Part shown: in pieces, positions 18,159 through 27,246 of the stretch
Position numbering within the stretch: the stretch's first letter is position 1
Layout of the letters: the number at the start of each line of letters is the position of its first letter
DNA from: JAWKZG01 sp041396125
GTDB taxonomy: Bacteria; Pseudomonadota; Gammaproteobacteria; Competibacterales; Competibacteraceae
NCBI GenBank assembly: GCA_041396125.1
Contig: JAWKZG010000002.1
Location: 372,001 to 436,000, forward strand
DNA: 64,000 bases
Direction: 5' to 3'
The notes under the pieces: generated by a model
What the model was told of the DNA's origin: nothing
Databases searched by the model: none
Seen by the model: only the letters and a program-made list of their open reading frames with translations
Made by a program: the position numbers and the translations under genes

Positions 18159-18614
18159 ATGGCGTCCAGAACGCAGGCTCTGAATGAATTATGTAAACCC
18201 GTGGTGGAAGCGATGGGCTATGAGTTGGTAGGCGTGGAGTTTCAGGCCGGTCAGACTGACGGCTTGCTGCGGGTTTATATTGACCAGCCTGACGGTATCA
18301 GGATTGAGGATTGTGAACGGGTAAGCCATCAGTTGAGTGGTCTATTAGACGTGGAAAACCCGATTGCAGGTCACTATACACTTGAAGTGTCCTCGCCTGG
18401 ATTGGATCGGCCCCTGTTTGAAGCAGCGGATTTCATGCGGTTTATAGGTCGCAAGGCACGTATTCAACTGGATGCGGCGCTTGATGGTCGGCGCAAGTTT
18501 ACTGGCGTAATCAAAGGCGTTGAGAATTTTCAGGTAATCCTAGAAGTTGATCAAAATGTGATTCGGTTACCTGTTGATCTCATCGGAAAGGCTCGCTTGG
18601 TGCCGGAATTTTGA
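18159..18614 (+). CDS. rimP: Ribosome maturation factor RimP
   Basis: A 151-residue protein needed for 30S subunit assembly. It shows the N-terminal alpha/beta domain (GYELVGVEFQ, LLRVYIDQPDGI, EDCERVSHQLSGLLD) and the HYTLEVSSPGLDRPL linker motif, then the small SH3-like C-terminal barrel. I prefer the ATG at 18159 over the TTG two codons upstream. It is the first protein gene of the nusA-infB operon and ends 22 bases before nusA. Confidence 0.93.
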   Translation: MASRTQALNELCKPVVEAMGYELVGVEFQAGQTDGLLRVYIDQPDGIRIEDCERVSHQLSGLLDVENPIAGHYTLEVSSPGLDRPLFEAADFMRFIGRKARIQLDAALDGRRKFTGVIKGVENFQVILEVDQNVIRLPVDLIGKARLVPEF

Positions 18615-18636
18615 TTGATTGAATGAGGCAAGCGGC

Positions 18637-20130
18637 ATGAGTAAAGAAATTCTGCTAGTGGTGGACGCTGTTTCCAATGAAAAAGGCGTTGGGCGGGATG
18701 TTATTTTTGAGGCGATTGAATCCGCGTTGGCGCTCGCCGCCAAAAAGCGCTTCAATGATGATGTTGACGTGCGTGTGTCGATTGACCGGCGTACAGGCGA
18801 TTATTCAACATTCCGGTGTTGGCATGTTGCTGAAGACGATGCAGCGGAAGAGAATCCGGCACAATTCCTGACTCTGGAACAGGCGCAGGCTAAAAAGCCG
18901 GATGCAGCGATTGGCGATGTCTTGGAAGAGCCGATGCAGAACGCCGAATTCGGTCGCATTGCGGCGCAGACAGCTAAACAGGTTATTGTTCAGAAAGTCC
19001 GTGAGGCCGAACGTGCCCGGGTTGTTGATGCTTTTGCCGATCGTAAAGGTGAATTGATCAGTGGTGTTGTCAAGCGTACCGAGCGTGGCGGCATAATATT
19101 GGATGTCGGCGGCGGTGTTGAAGCCCTGATTGCCCGTGATCAAATGATTCCGCGTGAGCAGATTCGCAATGGTGATCGGGTGCGTGGTTATCTGCAGGAT
19201 GTGCGTACCGTGCCGCGAGGACCGCAACTGTTTGTCAGTCGCATTGACCCGGAGCTGTTGATTCAGCTCTTTACGATTGAAGTGCCGGAAATTAACCAAG
19301 GCTTGATCGAGATCAAGGGTGCGGCACGCGACCCCGGTGTACGCGCCAAAATTTCGGTCAAAAGCAATGATATGCGTATCGATCCGGTCGGTGCCTGTGT
19401 TGGCATGCGTGGAGCCCGGGTACAGAGTGTTACCAACGAGTTGGCAGGTGAACGCATCGATATCGTGTTGTGGGATGATAATCCGGCGCAATATGTTATC
19501 AACGCGATGTCACCGGCCGAGGTCGTGTCTATTGTTGTTGATGAAGACTCCCACAGCATGGATATTGCCGTAAAGGAAGATAAGCTTTCCCAGGCGATTG
19601 GCCGGGGCGGCCAGAATGTGCGCCTGGCGAGTGAGCTGACCGGCTGGGAGCTGAATGTCATGACTGAGTCTCAGGCGGCTGAGAAAAGTGGCCAGGAAGC
19701 TGCTCAAATCATGCGCATGTTTGCCGAGCATCTGGATGTTGACGAGGATGTCGCCGAGGTTCTGGTGCGTGAAGGTTTCTCCAGCATTGAAGAAGTTGCT
19801 TATGTGCCGGCACAAGAAATGATGGAGATCGAAGATTTCGATAAAGATACTGTCGATGCTTTGCGGGGACGAGCCCGCGATGTACTGGTTGCACGCGCGA
19901 TAGCGGAAGAGGAAAGGGCCGGTGGCGCCGAGCCTGCTGAAGATCTGCTGACGATGGATGGGATGGACGAGGAATTGGCTTATACCTTGGCCAAGCACGG
20001 CGTTGTGACGATGGAAGATTTAGCTGAACTGTCGGTCGACGATTTAACAGACTATGCAGCGATAGACGATAAGCGCGCTGCAGAATTGATCATGACCGCT
20101 CGAGCGCCATGGTTTGTGGAAGAAGATTAA
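18637..20130 (+). CDS. nusA: Transcription termination/antitermination factor NusA
   Basis: A 497-residue protein, close to the usual proteobacterial length. In order: N-terminal RNA polymerase-binding domain (KEILLVVDAVSNEKGV), S1 domain (GVVKRTERGGIILDVGG near residue 145), two KH domains (VGACVGMRGARVQSV, and AIGRGGQNVRLAS), and two C-terminal helix-hairpin-helix repeats as in enterobacterial NusA. It binds RNA polymerase and controls pausing, termination and antitermination. The ATG at 18637 is preceded by a GAGG-like site; a TTG 18 bases upstream is less likely. The frame is intact. Confidence 0.95.
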   Translation: MSKEILLVVDAVSNEKGVGRDVIFEAIESALALAAKKRFNDDVDVRVSIDRRTGDYSTFRCWHVAEDDAAEENPAQFLTLEQAQAKKPDAAIGDVLEEPMQNAEFGRIAAQTAKQVIVQKVREAERARVVDAFADRKGELISGVVKRTERGGIILDVGGGVEALIARDQMIPREQIRNGDRVRGYLQDVRTVPRGPQLFVSRIDPELLIQLFTIEVPEINQGLIEIKGAARDPGVRAKISVKSNDMRIDPVGACVGMRGARVQSVTNELAGERIDIVLWDDNPAQYVINAMSPAEVVSIVVDEDSHSMDIAVKEDKLSQAIGRGGQNVRLASELTGWELNVMTESQAAEKSGQEAAQIMRMFAEHLDVDEDVAEVLVREGFSSIEEVAYVPAQEMMEIEDFDKDTVDALRGRARDVLVARAIAEEERAGGAEPAEDLLTMDGMDEELAYTLAKHGVVTMEDLAELSVDDLTDYAAIDDKRAAELIMTARAPWFVEED

Positions 20131-20153
20131 TACGGGGTGCGAGAGGTGAGTTT

Positions 20154-22856
20154 ATGTCAGATGTGACTATCAAACAATTTGCTGAGGATGTTGGTATCCC
20201 GGTTGATCTTTTATTGACCCAGTTAGGCGAGGCAGGTATTAGCGTAAACGACGCGCAGGACAAGATAACAGATCAGCAAAAAATTGATTTACTTGCTCAT
20301 TTGCGGAAAAGCCATGGCAAAAAAGAATCACTGCAAATTACCGAGCCTAAAAAGATTACGCTGAAACGCAAGTCGCACCAGGAAATTAAGATGTCGGGCG
20401 GCATGGGTTTGGTTAAAACGGTCAGTGTTGAAGTGCGCAAAAAACGCACCTATGTCAAACGTAGTGTGGTTGAGGAAGCTGCACGTAAACGCGCAGAAGA
20501 AGAAGCCAGCCAACGGCGCCCTACCGAGAGCAAAGAGCAGGAACTCGCACGCAAGCTGGCTGAGGAAGAAGCTGCACGCAAGCTGGCTGAGGAAGAAGCT
20601 GCACGCAAGCTGGCTGAGGAAGAAGCTGCACGCAAGCTGGCTGAGGAAGAAGCTGCGCGTAAGCTGGCTGAGGAAGAAGCTGCACGCAAGCTGGCTGAGG
20701 AAGAAGCTGCGCGTAAGCTGGCTGAGGAAGAAGCTGCACGCAAGCTGGCTGAGGAAGAAGCTGCGCGTAAGCAGAAGGAAAGTGTTGTAGCCAAATCTCC
20801 GGTGCCACAAGCACCTGCCCAAAAGCCATCGCAGGCACCTGCTAAAAAGCCGCAACAAGCGCCAGCTAAAAAACAACCTGACACGGCGGCAAAGCCTGCC
20901 AAGCCGAAACCGGTGCGTCCACCCAAGACTGAGGCTGAGAATCATGGTATTCGCAAGCCAGCGGAGGGCGGCAAATTGAAGACCACGCGTGATCGTGCGA
21001 GTAGCGGTAACGTCAGAGATCGGCGTAAAGGTAAAGGCAGGAATAGAGCAGCCTCCGCACCGTCGAGCAACAAACATGCTTTTTCCAGGCCGACTGCACC
21101 TATCGTGCATGAAGTGGCAATCCCGGAGAGTATCACCGTAGCCGATCTGGCCCAGAGAATGTCGGTCAAGGCGACCGAAGTTATCAAGGCTATGATGAAA
21201 ATGGGGACGATGGTTACGATTAACCAGATCCTTGACCAGGAAACCGCAGCTATCATAGTCGAAGAGCTGGGCCATACCTACAAGCTACTGCGTGAAAATG
21301 CGCTGGAAGAAGAGGTCACGACTGACGCTGAAGAAGAAGCCAGTGAAGCGAAACCGCGTGCCCCGGTTGTTACCATTATGGGACACGTAGATCACGGCAA
21401 GACCTCACTGCTGGACTATATACGGCGCACCAAAGTTGCGGCCGGTGAAGCAGGAGGCATTACGCAGCATATTGGTGCCTATCATGTGGAAACGGAGAAA
21501 GGTTCGATTACATTTCTGGATACGCCAGGCCACGCAGCCTTTACCCAGATGCGGGCACGTGGTGCCAAAGTCACAGACGTCGTAATTCTGTGGTTGGCTG
21601 ATGATGGTGTTATGCCACAAACCCAGGAGGCTATTCAGCATGCCAAGGCGGCGGGCGTACCTCTGGTTGTCGCCGTCAATAAGATCGATAAACCGGACTC
21701 CGATCCAGATCGGGTAAAAAGCGAACTGGCAAAATACGATGTCATTCCGGAAGAATGGGGCGGTGATACTCTGTTTGCGTATGTTTCCGCTAAAACCGGA
21801 GAAGGTGTTGACGATCTGCTGGATCAGGTTCTGGTGCAAGCGGAAATTCTCGAGCTGACCGCGCCTGATGAAGGGCTGGCCTGAGGTGTTGTGGTTGAAT
21901 CCCGTCTGGACAAGGGGCGTGGTCCGATTGGCGACTATCTTGGTACAGCGTGGCCGGTTGCATAAAGGCGATATGGTATTGACCGGGCTGGAATATGGTC
22001 GCGTTCGCGCTATGCTGGATGAACATGGCCATCAGCTGGAGCAGGCGGGTCCGTCCATGCCGGTCGAGATTCTGGGTTTATCCGGTGCGCCGAATGCAGG
22101 TGATGAGGTCGTTGTTGTCAGTGATGAGCGCAAAGCGCGGGAAGTGGCTTTATTTCGGCAGGGCAAATTTCGTGAAGTCAAACTGGCCAAGCAACAGCAG
22201 GCCAAGCTGGAAAACCTGTTCGGCCAGCTTGAGGATGGCAAGGTACACACCCTTAACGTCGTGCTTAAGGCTGATGTGCAAGGTTCGGTAGAAGCATTGA
22301 ATGATGCGCTGACCAAGCTTTCAACTGATGAAGTGAGAGTGAAAATTATTGCCAGCGGTGTCGGTGGTATCACGGAATCTGATGCGCACCTGGCGGTGGC
22401 TTCTGATGCAATCATCATCGGTTTCAACGTACGGCTGATAGCGCTTCCAAGAAAATCATCGAAGAAGAGGGCGTGGATCTACACTATTACAGTGTGATTT
22501 ACGAAGCGATTGATCAGGTCAAGAGTGCTTTGAGCGGTATGCTCTCGCCCGAATTCAAAGAAGAGATTATCGGTCTGGCAGAAGTGCGCGATGTATTCCG
22601 TTCGCCTAAATTCGGGGCAATTGCGGGCTGTCTAGTAGTAGAAGGTGAAGTCAAGCGCAATAATCCTATCAGGGTTTTACGCGATAACGTCGTGATCTAC
22701 GAAGGTGCCCTGGAATCACTGCGACGGTTCAAGGACGATGTCAATGAGGTACGATCCGGCACGGAATGCGGTATTGGCGTGCGCAATTACAACGATGTCC
22801 GGGCTGGCGATCATATTGAAGTCTATGAGCGCACCGAAGTTAAACGTTCTCTGTAG
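20154..22856 (+). CDS. infB: Translation initiation factor IF-2 (three reading-frame lesions)
   Basis: The GTPase that places fMet-tRNA on the 30S subunit. Order: IF2_N domain (FAEDVGIPVDLLLTQL), a charged linker with eight 9-residue repeats, a second IF2_N domain, the G domain with GHVDHGKT near residue 409, DTPGHAAF and NKIDKPD, and the beta-barrel and C-terminal domains ending in EVYERTEVKRSL. The frame is broken three times: an in-frame TGA at 21882 where the family has Ser (ELTAPDEGLA, stop, GVVVESRLDKGRG); one extra G near 21944; one missing G near 22433. The last two cancel, giving about 900 residues. Because infB is essential, these look like sequence errors. Confidence 0.93.
20553..20768 (+). 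repeat. Tandem repeat in infB, eight 27-bp units
   Basis: Eight near-identical 27-base units, each coding for KLAEEEAAR, form a charged helix in the IF-2 linker. Units 1-3, 5 and 7 end in GCACGC; units 4, 6 and 8 end in GCGCGT, so the later part repeats as 54-base pairs. This points to recent expansion by slippage or unequal exchange. Confidence 0.95.
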
Positions 22857-22878
22857 AAGTACATTATAGGAGTTCGCC

Positions 22879-23273
22879 ATGCCCAAAGAATTTCCCCGCA
22901 ACCGTCGTATCGGTGAGCAGCTCAGGCGTGAGCTGGCTGAACTGATCGTACCGAAAGCAGCGATCCGAAGCTGCTTATGGTGTCTATTACGGCGGTCGAT
23001 GTTACCCGGGATATGGCGCTGGCAACGGTTTATATCACATGGGCGATCCGGCGCAACGGGCGCCGGTAGTCGAGGAACTAAATCGCAAAGCCGTTGATAT
23101 TCGGCGAATTCTGGGGCAGGCAGCTACACTTGCGCACGGTGCCTAAATTGACCTTTGTCTATGACGAGGTTATCGAGCGGGGTGCTGCTCTGAGCCAGTT
23201 AATTGACAATGCGGTGAAGTCCGATCTCGCCAGACACCGGGATGAAGAAAACGATGACGAGACCGGCTCCTAG
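22879..23273 (+). CDS. rbfA: Ribosome-binding factor A (frameshifted)
   Basis: RbfA is a cold-shock 30S maturation factor. The start MPKEFPRNRRIGEQLRREL is intact, but the rest is spread over frames: DPKLLMVSITAVDVTRDMAL (about 22968-23030), then GDPAQRAPVVEELNRKAVD (about 23043-23125), then LHLRTVPKLTFVYDEVIERG to a TAG at 23271. Joined, these give the full KH-type fold and an acidic tail of about 130 residues. At least three single-base shifts are needed, near 22965, 23040 and 23125. Position between infB and truB is the conserved one. An essential-operon gene with this many shifts suggests sequence error. Confidence 0.85.
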
Positions 23274-24265
23274 CAGCACTGCGTCTTTGCAGTCGAGGTC
23301 TGCTCCGAGACAGCAACGGCAGCAGTCACCGGCTGCAGCCAAAGTTGTGGTCAATGGCATCTTGTTGCTGGACAAACCTGTCGGACTCAGTTCGAATGCT
23401 GCCTTGCAGCGTGTTAAGCGCTTGTTTAACGCGCGTAGCCGGTCACACCGGTAGCCTGGATCCTTTGGCTACCGGCATGTTGCCGATCTGTTTTGGTGAA
23501 GCGACCAAATTGTCCCATTGCTTGCTGGAAGCCGATAAAACGTATCAGTTTGTCTGTCAGCTGGGGCAGCGCACAACTACCGGTGATGCCGAAGGTGAGC
23601 TGCTCGAAAGCCAGGCTGTACCGGCTTTGTCACGAGCGCAGGTAGAGCAAATATTAGCCGATTTTGTCGGTATAACTGAACAGATACCACCAATGTATTC
23701 GGCACTCAAACACCAGGGTAAACGCTTGTATGAACTGGCTCGTCAGGGCAAAGAAGTCGAACGTCCGCCACGACAGGTGACGATCAAGCAGTTAACCCTG
23801 CTCTCGCTGACGCCGGATCGCATCGAATGCCGGGTACAATGTTCCAAAGGCACTTATGTTCGTGTGCTGGCAGAAGATATTGCGACTGCCTTGGGAAGTT
23901 GCGGGCATGTAATCGCGTTGCGGCGAGAGACGGTAGCGCCATTTGAGTCGGGTAATATGATTGGGCTGGCACAACTCGAACAACTGGAGCAACAGTGTTC
24001 AGATACTCCCGGGGATGGCAGCTCGCAAACCTTATTGGATTATATGCTGCCGGTAGATGCGGCCCTGGCAGGTTCGCCACGGTTGGAACTGGATGCGCCG
24101 CATACCAAATCCATCTGTATGGGACAAGCCATTGTACTGGAACAGGCGCAGACAATGGCCATGGGGCAGGTGAGTTTATTCGGGCCGGATAATCAGTTGA
24201 TTGGCCTGGGTGAGGTGCTGGCTAACGGACGGGTGAGATTGCGACGGCGAGTGCGTTCAGACTGA
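23242..24265 (+). CDS. truB: tRNA pseudouridine-55 synthase TruB (one frameshift)
   Basis: TruB makes pseudouridine 55 in the T loop of tRNAs. The N-terminal part reads GILLLDKPVGLSSNAALQRV up to LFNAR, then the frame shifts at about 23440; removing one base gives ARAGHTGSLDPLATGMLP with the catalytic Asp in SLDP. The rest is intact: GLRT-like QLGQRTTTGDAEG, IPPMYSALKHQGKRLYELA and a C-terminal PUA-like domain. The start ATG at 23242 overlaps the end of rbfA by 32 bases; a second ATG follows at 23254. Repaired length is about 340 residues. Confidence 0.9.
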
Positions 24266-24287
24266 TTGGGAAACAAGATATTTTAGC

Positions 24288-24317
24288 TTGTACGGTTTGT
24301 TCCGGCAAGATTACAAT
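24288..24317 (+). promoter_or_regulatory. Candidate promoter upstream of rpsO
   Basis: TACAAT (5 of 6 to the -10 consensus) at 24312-24317 with a weak TTGTAC 18 bases upstream at 24288, about 50 bases before rpsO. E. coli also has an internal promoter between truB and rpsO, which is the main support. Confidence 0.35.
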
Positions 24318-24365
24318 TATCTCTTTACTGTTTTATCGATGTTTTAGGATTCGGAGATTGTTATC

Positions 24366-24635
24366 ATGACATTGACTGTTGAGCAGAAAGCTCAAATTGT
24401 ACAGAATTACCAACGCGGTAATGACGATACCGGTTCGCCGGAAGTGCAGGTTACCTTATTGACAAACCGTATCAACGATTTGCAATCGCATTTTGCACAA
24501 CATAAGGCTGACCATCATTCCCGGCGTGGACTTTTGAAAATGGTCAACCAGCGCCGTAAGTTATTGGATTATCTGAAACGTAAAGATGTCAAGCGTTATC
24601 AGGATTTGATTTCCCGCCTCGGCTTACGTCGTTAA
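24366..24635 (+). CDS. rpsO: 30S ribosomal protein S15
   Basis: An 89-residue protein of exactly the usual length, with the family core TGSPEVQVTLLTNRINDLQ, HHSRRGLLKMVNQRRKLLDY and the C-terminal RLGLRR. S15 binds 16S rRNA early in 30S assembly and, in E. coli, represses its own translation through its leader; I could not confirm such a structure in the 100-base leader here. It sits between truB and pnp as in E. coli. Frame intact. Confidence 0.97.
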   Translation: MTLTVEQKAQIVQNYQRGNDDTGSPEVQVTLLTNRINDLQSHFAQHKADHHSRRGLLKMVNQRRKLLDYLKRKDVKRYQDLISRLGLRR

Positions 24636-24662
24636 TTTCTTATTCAATAACCGAGAAACGCA

Positions 24663-26745
24663 GTGGCTTTATTTACAAAGACTTTTCAATACGGTCAACA
24701 TACCGTAACGCTGGAGACGGGCGAAATCGCACGTCAGGCCAGCGGCGCAGTCATGGTCAACATGGCTGATACGGTAGTGTTGGTCACCGCGGTGGCTTCC
24801 AAGAATGCCGTCGAAGGCCGGGATTTTTTCCCGTTAACGGTCAATTATCAAGAGCGTACCTACGCCGCTGGACGAATCCCTGGCGGCTATTTCCGGCGCG
24901 AAGGACGACCGACCGAAAAAGAAACCCTGACCTCACGCTTGATCGATCGGCCGCTGCGTCCTCTGTTCTCGGATGGGTTTACCAACGATGTCCAGGTTGT
25001 TGCGACTGTGTTATCCATGAATAACGAGGTCGACGCGGATATCCCGGCTTTACTGGGGGCATCGGCTGCAATCGCAGTAGCTGGACTGCCCTGTGCCGGC
25101 CCAATTGGTGGTGCCCGGGTGGGCTACTGTGATGGTGCCTATATTCTGAACCCGACTGCCACCGAACTGAAAAGCTCGGCGTTGGATCTGGTGGTTGCCG
25201 GTACCGAGAATGCGGTACTAATGGTTGAATCTCAAGCCCAGGTGCTGTCAGAAGAGGTTATGCTGGGCGCGGTTATGTTCGGTCATGAGCAGATGCAGGT
25301 CGCCATCCAGTCTCATCCGTGAGCTGGCCGCTGAATCTGGCGTGCAGCCCTGGTCCTGGCAGCCTCCGCAACCTGATCAGGCACTGCAGGATGCAGTTGC
25401 TCAGCAGGCCGAAGCGCGTCTTGGTGAGGCTTACCAGATTGCCGAGAAACAGACCCGTCAGCAGGCAGTAAGCGAGGTACGGGATGCTGTTGTTGCGGCG
25501 CTGGCCGGTGAAGAGTCCGGACAGTGGCCGGAATCGGTTGTAAAAGCGGCGTTCAGCAAACTGGAAAAGAAAATCGTGCGCAGCCGCATTATTGCAGGCC
25601 AGGCCCGTATTGATGGTCGCGATACCCGTACAGTGCGGCCGATTTCGATCAAAGTCGGTGTGTTGCCGCGTACGCACGGTTCAGCCTTGTTTACCCGGGG
25701 CGAAACCCAGGCGCTGGTAGTTGCTACTCTGGGCACAAATAAAGACGCCCAGATCGTCGATGCCATCGAAGGCGAATATCGCGATAATTTCATGCTGCAT
25801 TATAATTTCCCGCCCTACAGCGTCGGTGAGACCGGTATGGTGGGTAGTACCAAGCGGCGTGAAATTGGTCATGGTCGTTTAGCCCGACGCGGCATACATG
25901 CTATCTTGCCCGACCCGAATGATTTCCCTTATGTGATGCGGGTCGTGTCGGAAATCACCGAATCCAATGGTTCCAGCTCGATGGCGTCGGTCTGCGGTAG
26001 CAGTCTGGCTTTGATGGATGCCGGGGTGCCGGTGCGGGCACCAGTGGCAGGCATTGCCATGGGCTTGATCAAAGAAGGCGAGCAGTTCGCCGTACTGACC
26101 GATATTCTGGGTGATGAAGATCACCTGGGCGATATGGATTTCAAAGTCGCTGGTAGTGCTGAGGGCGTTACTGCCCTGCAGATGGATATTAAAATTGACG
26201 GTATCACCCGTGAAATCATGGAAGCAGCTCTCCACCAGGCACGCGAAGGACGGTTACATATCCTGGGTGAAATGAATGCTGTGCTCAGCGCGCCACGTAC
26301 CGAAATCTCGGTGTTCGCGCCGCGTATTTTCACCACGCGTATTGATCCGGAAAAAATTCGCGATGTCATCGGTAAAGGTGGAGTGATGATTCGCTCTATA
26401 ACGGAAGAAACCGGTACCACGATAGATATCTCCGATGACGGCACGATCAGTATCGCGGCAGTTGATAAATCTGCTGCTGATGCTGCTCTGAAACGTATCG
26501 AAGCAATTACGGCCGATGTCGAAGTGGGCAAGATTTATTCCGGCAAAGTCATCAAGATCACTGATTTTGGCGCATTTGTTAATATCTTGCCGGGACGCGA
26601 CGGTTTGGTGCATATCTCTCAGCTTAGCGAAGAACGTGTGCAAAGTGCTAGTGACGTTGTTTCTACGGGTGAGACCGTCAAGGTCAAAGTGCTGGAGATT
26701 GACCGCCAGGGCAGGATCCGCTTGACCATGAAAGGGCTGGACTAG
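24663..26745 (+). CDS. pnp: Polyribonucleotide nucleotidyltransferase (one frameshift)
   Basis: PNPase degrades RNA 3' to 5' using phosphate and joins the degradosome. The N-terminal RNase PH domain runs from a GTG start (LFTKTFQYGQHTVTLETGEIA) through RDFFPLTVNYQER. At about 25312 one extra base breaks the frame (EQMQVAIQ then IRELAAESG); the rest reads on through the helical linker, the second RNase PH domain (FMLHYNFPPYSVGE, GRLARRG), the KH domain (IRDVIGKGGVMIRSI) and the S1 domain (YSGKVIKITDFGAFVNILPG). Repaired length is about 693 residues, near the family norm. Last gene of the operon. Confidence 0.93.
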
Positions 26746-26787
26746 GTTTCAGCCATTGCATTAGGCCAAGTATTGGGTTAATCTCAC

Positions 26788-26835
26788 GCCCCTTTCAGGC
26801 AGTGCGTGTAAAGCCAGTGCCAAAGGGGCTTTTTT
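26788..26835 (+). terminator. Rho-independent terminator after pnp
   Basis: GCCCCTTT (26788-26795) pairs with AAAGGGGC (26822-26829), followed by six Ts. The loop of 26 bases is long but the 8-base stem is perfect. It closes the rimP-pnp operon. Confidence 0.8.
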
Positions 26836-26928
26836 AGGGCAACCTGAAAAAGTTTGACGAAACATCGGCGATACTTGGGTAAGCAGGGTTAAGACAACCC
26901 GGAAAAACGAGCCCAGGAAAAATTATTT

Positions 26929-27021
<93 letters not shown>

Positions 27022-27050
27022 TCATTGGCAATGTTTGCATCGATTGCAAT

Positions 27051-27162
27051 GGCGGCCTCTATCAGTCCCCTCGCGACGATTAGTTGTGAACTCCGTCAGG
27101 CCCGGAAGGGAGCAGCGGTAGCAATGATATCGGGCGCCGGGGTGTGGCGGGTAGAGGGCGCC
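27051..27162 (+). ncRNA. ffs: 4.5S signal recognition particle RNA (bacterial small type)
   Basis: The conserved apical loop GTCAGGCCCGGAAGGGAGCA, with its GGAA tetraloop and asymmetric bulge that binds Ffh, is clearly present (about 27097-27116). The arms GGCGGCCTCTA at 27051 and TAGAGGGCGCC ending at 27162 pair to close a single long hairpin of about 112 bases. The RNA guides nascent membrane proteins to FtsY. It lies directly upstream of dnaX, a known arrangement in pseudomonads and some other bacteria. Confidence 0.93.
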
Positions 27163-27246
27163 ACCCTCTAATAACCTATCCTCTTGGGCGTAAGTCAACG
27201 AATCGCGGTAAACTGATCGCTTCAACTCCCAGCTCGATAAGGCGTG

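Noticed and set aside
20553..20768. CRISPR-like spacing of repeats
   Set aside because: Units are contiguous 27-mers with no unique spacers and they code for IF-2.
20328..21275. A 315-residue frame on the minus strand opposite infB
   Set aside because: It mirrors the KLAEEEAAR repeat and IF-2 linker; repeats keep antisense frames open. No start site or family match.
21882..21884. Selenocysteine insertion at the infB TGA
   Set aside because: IF-2 has serine at this place, no SECIS-like hairpin is seen just after, and single-base errors are common in the window.
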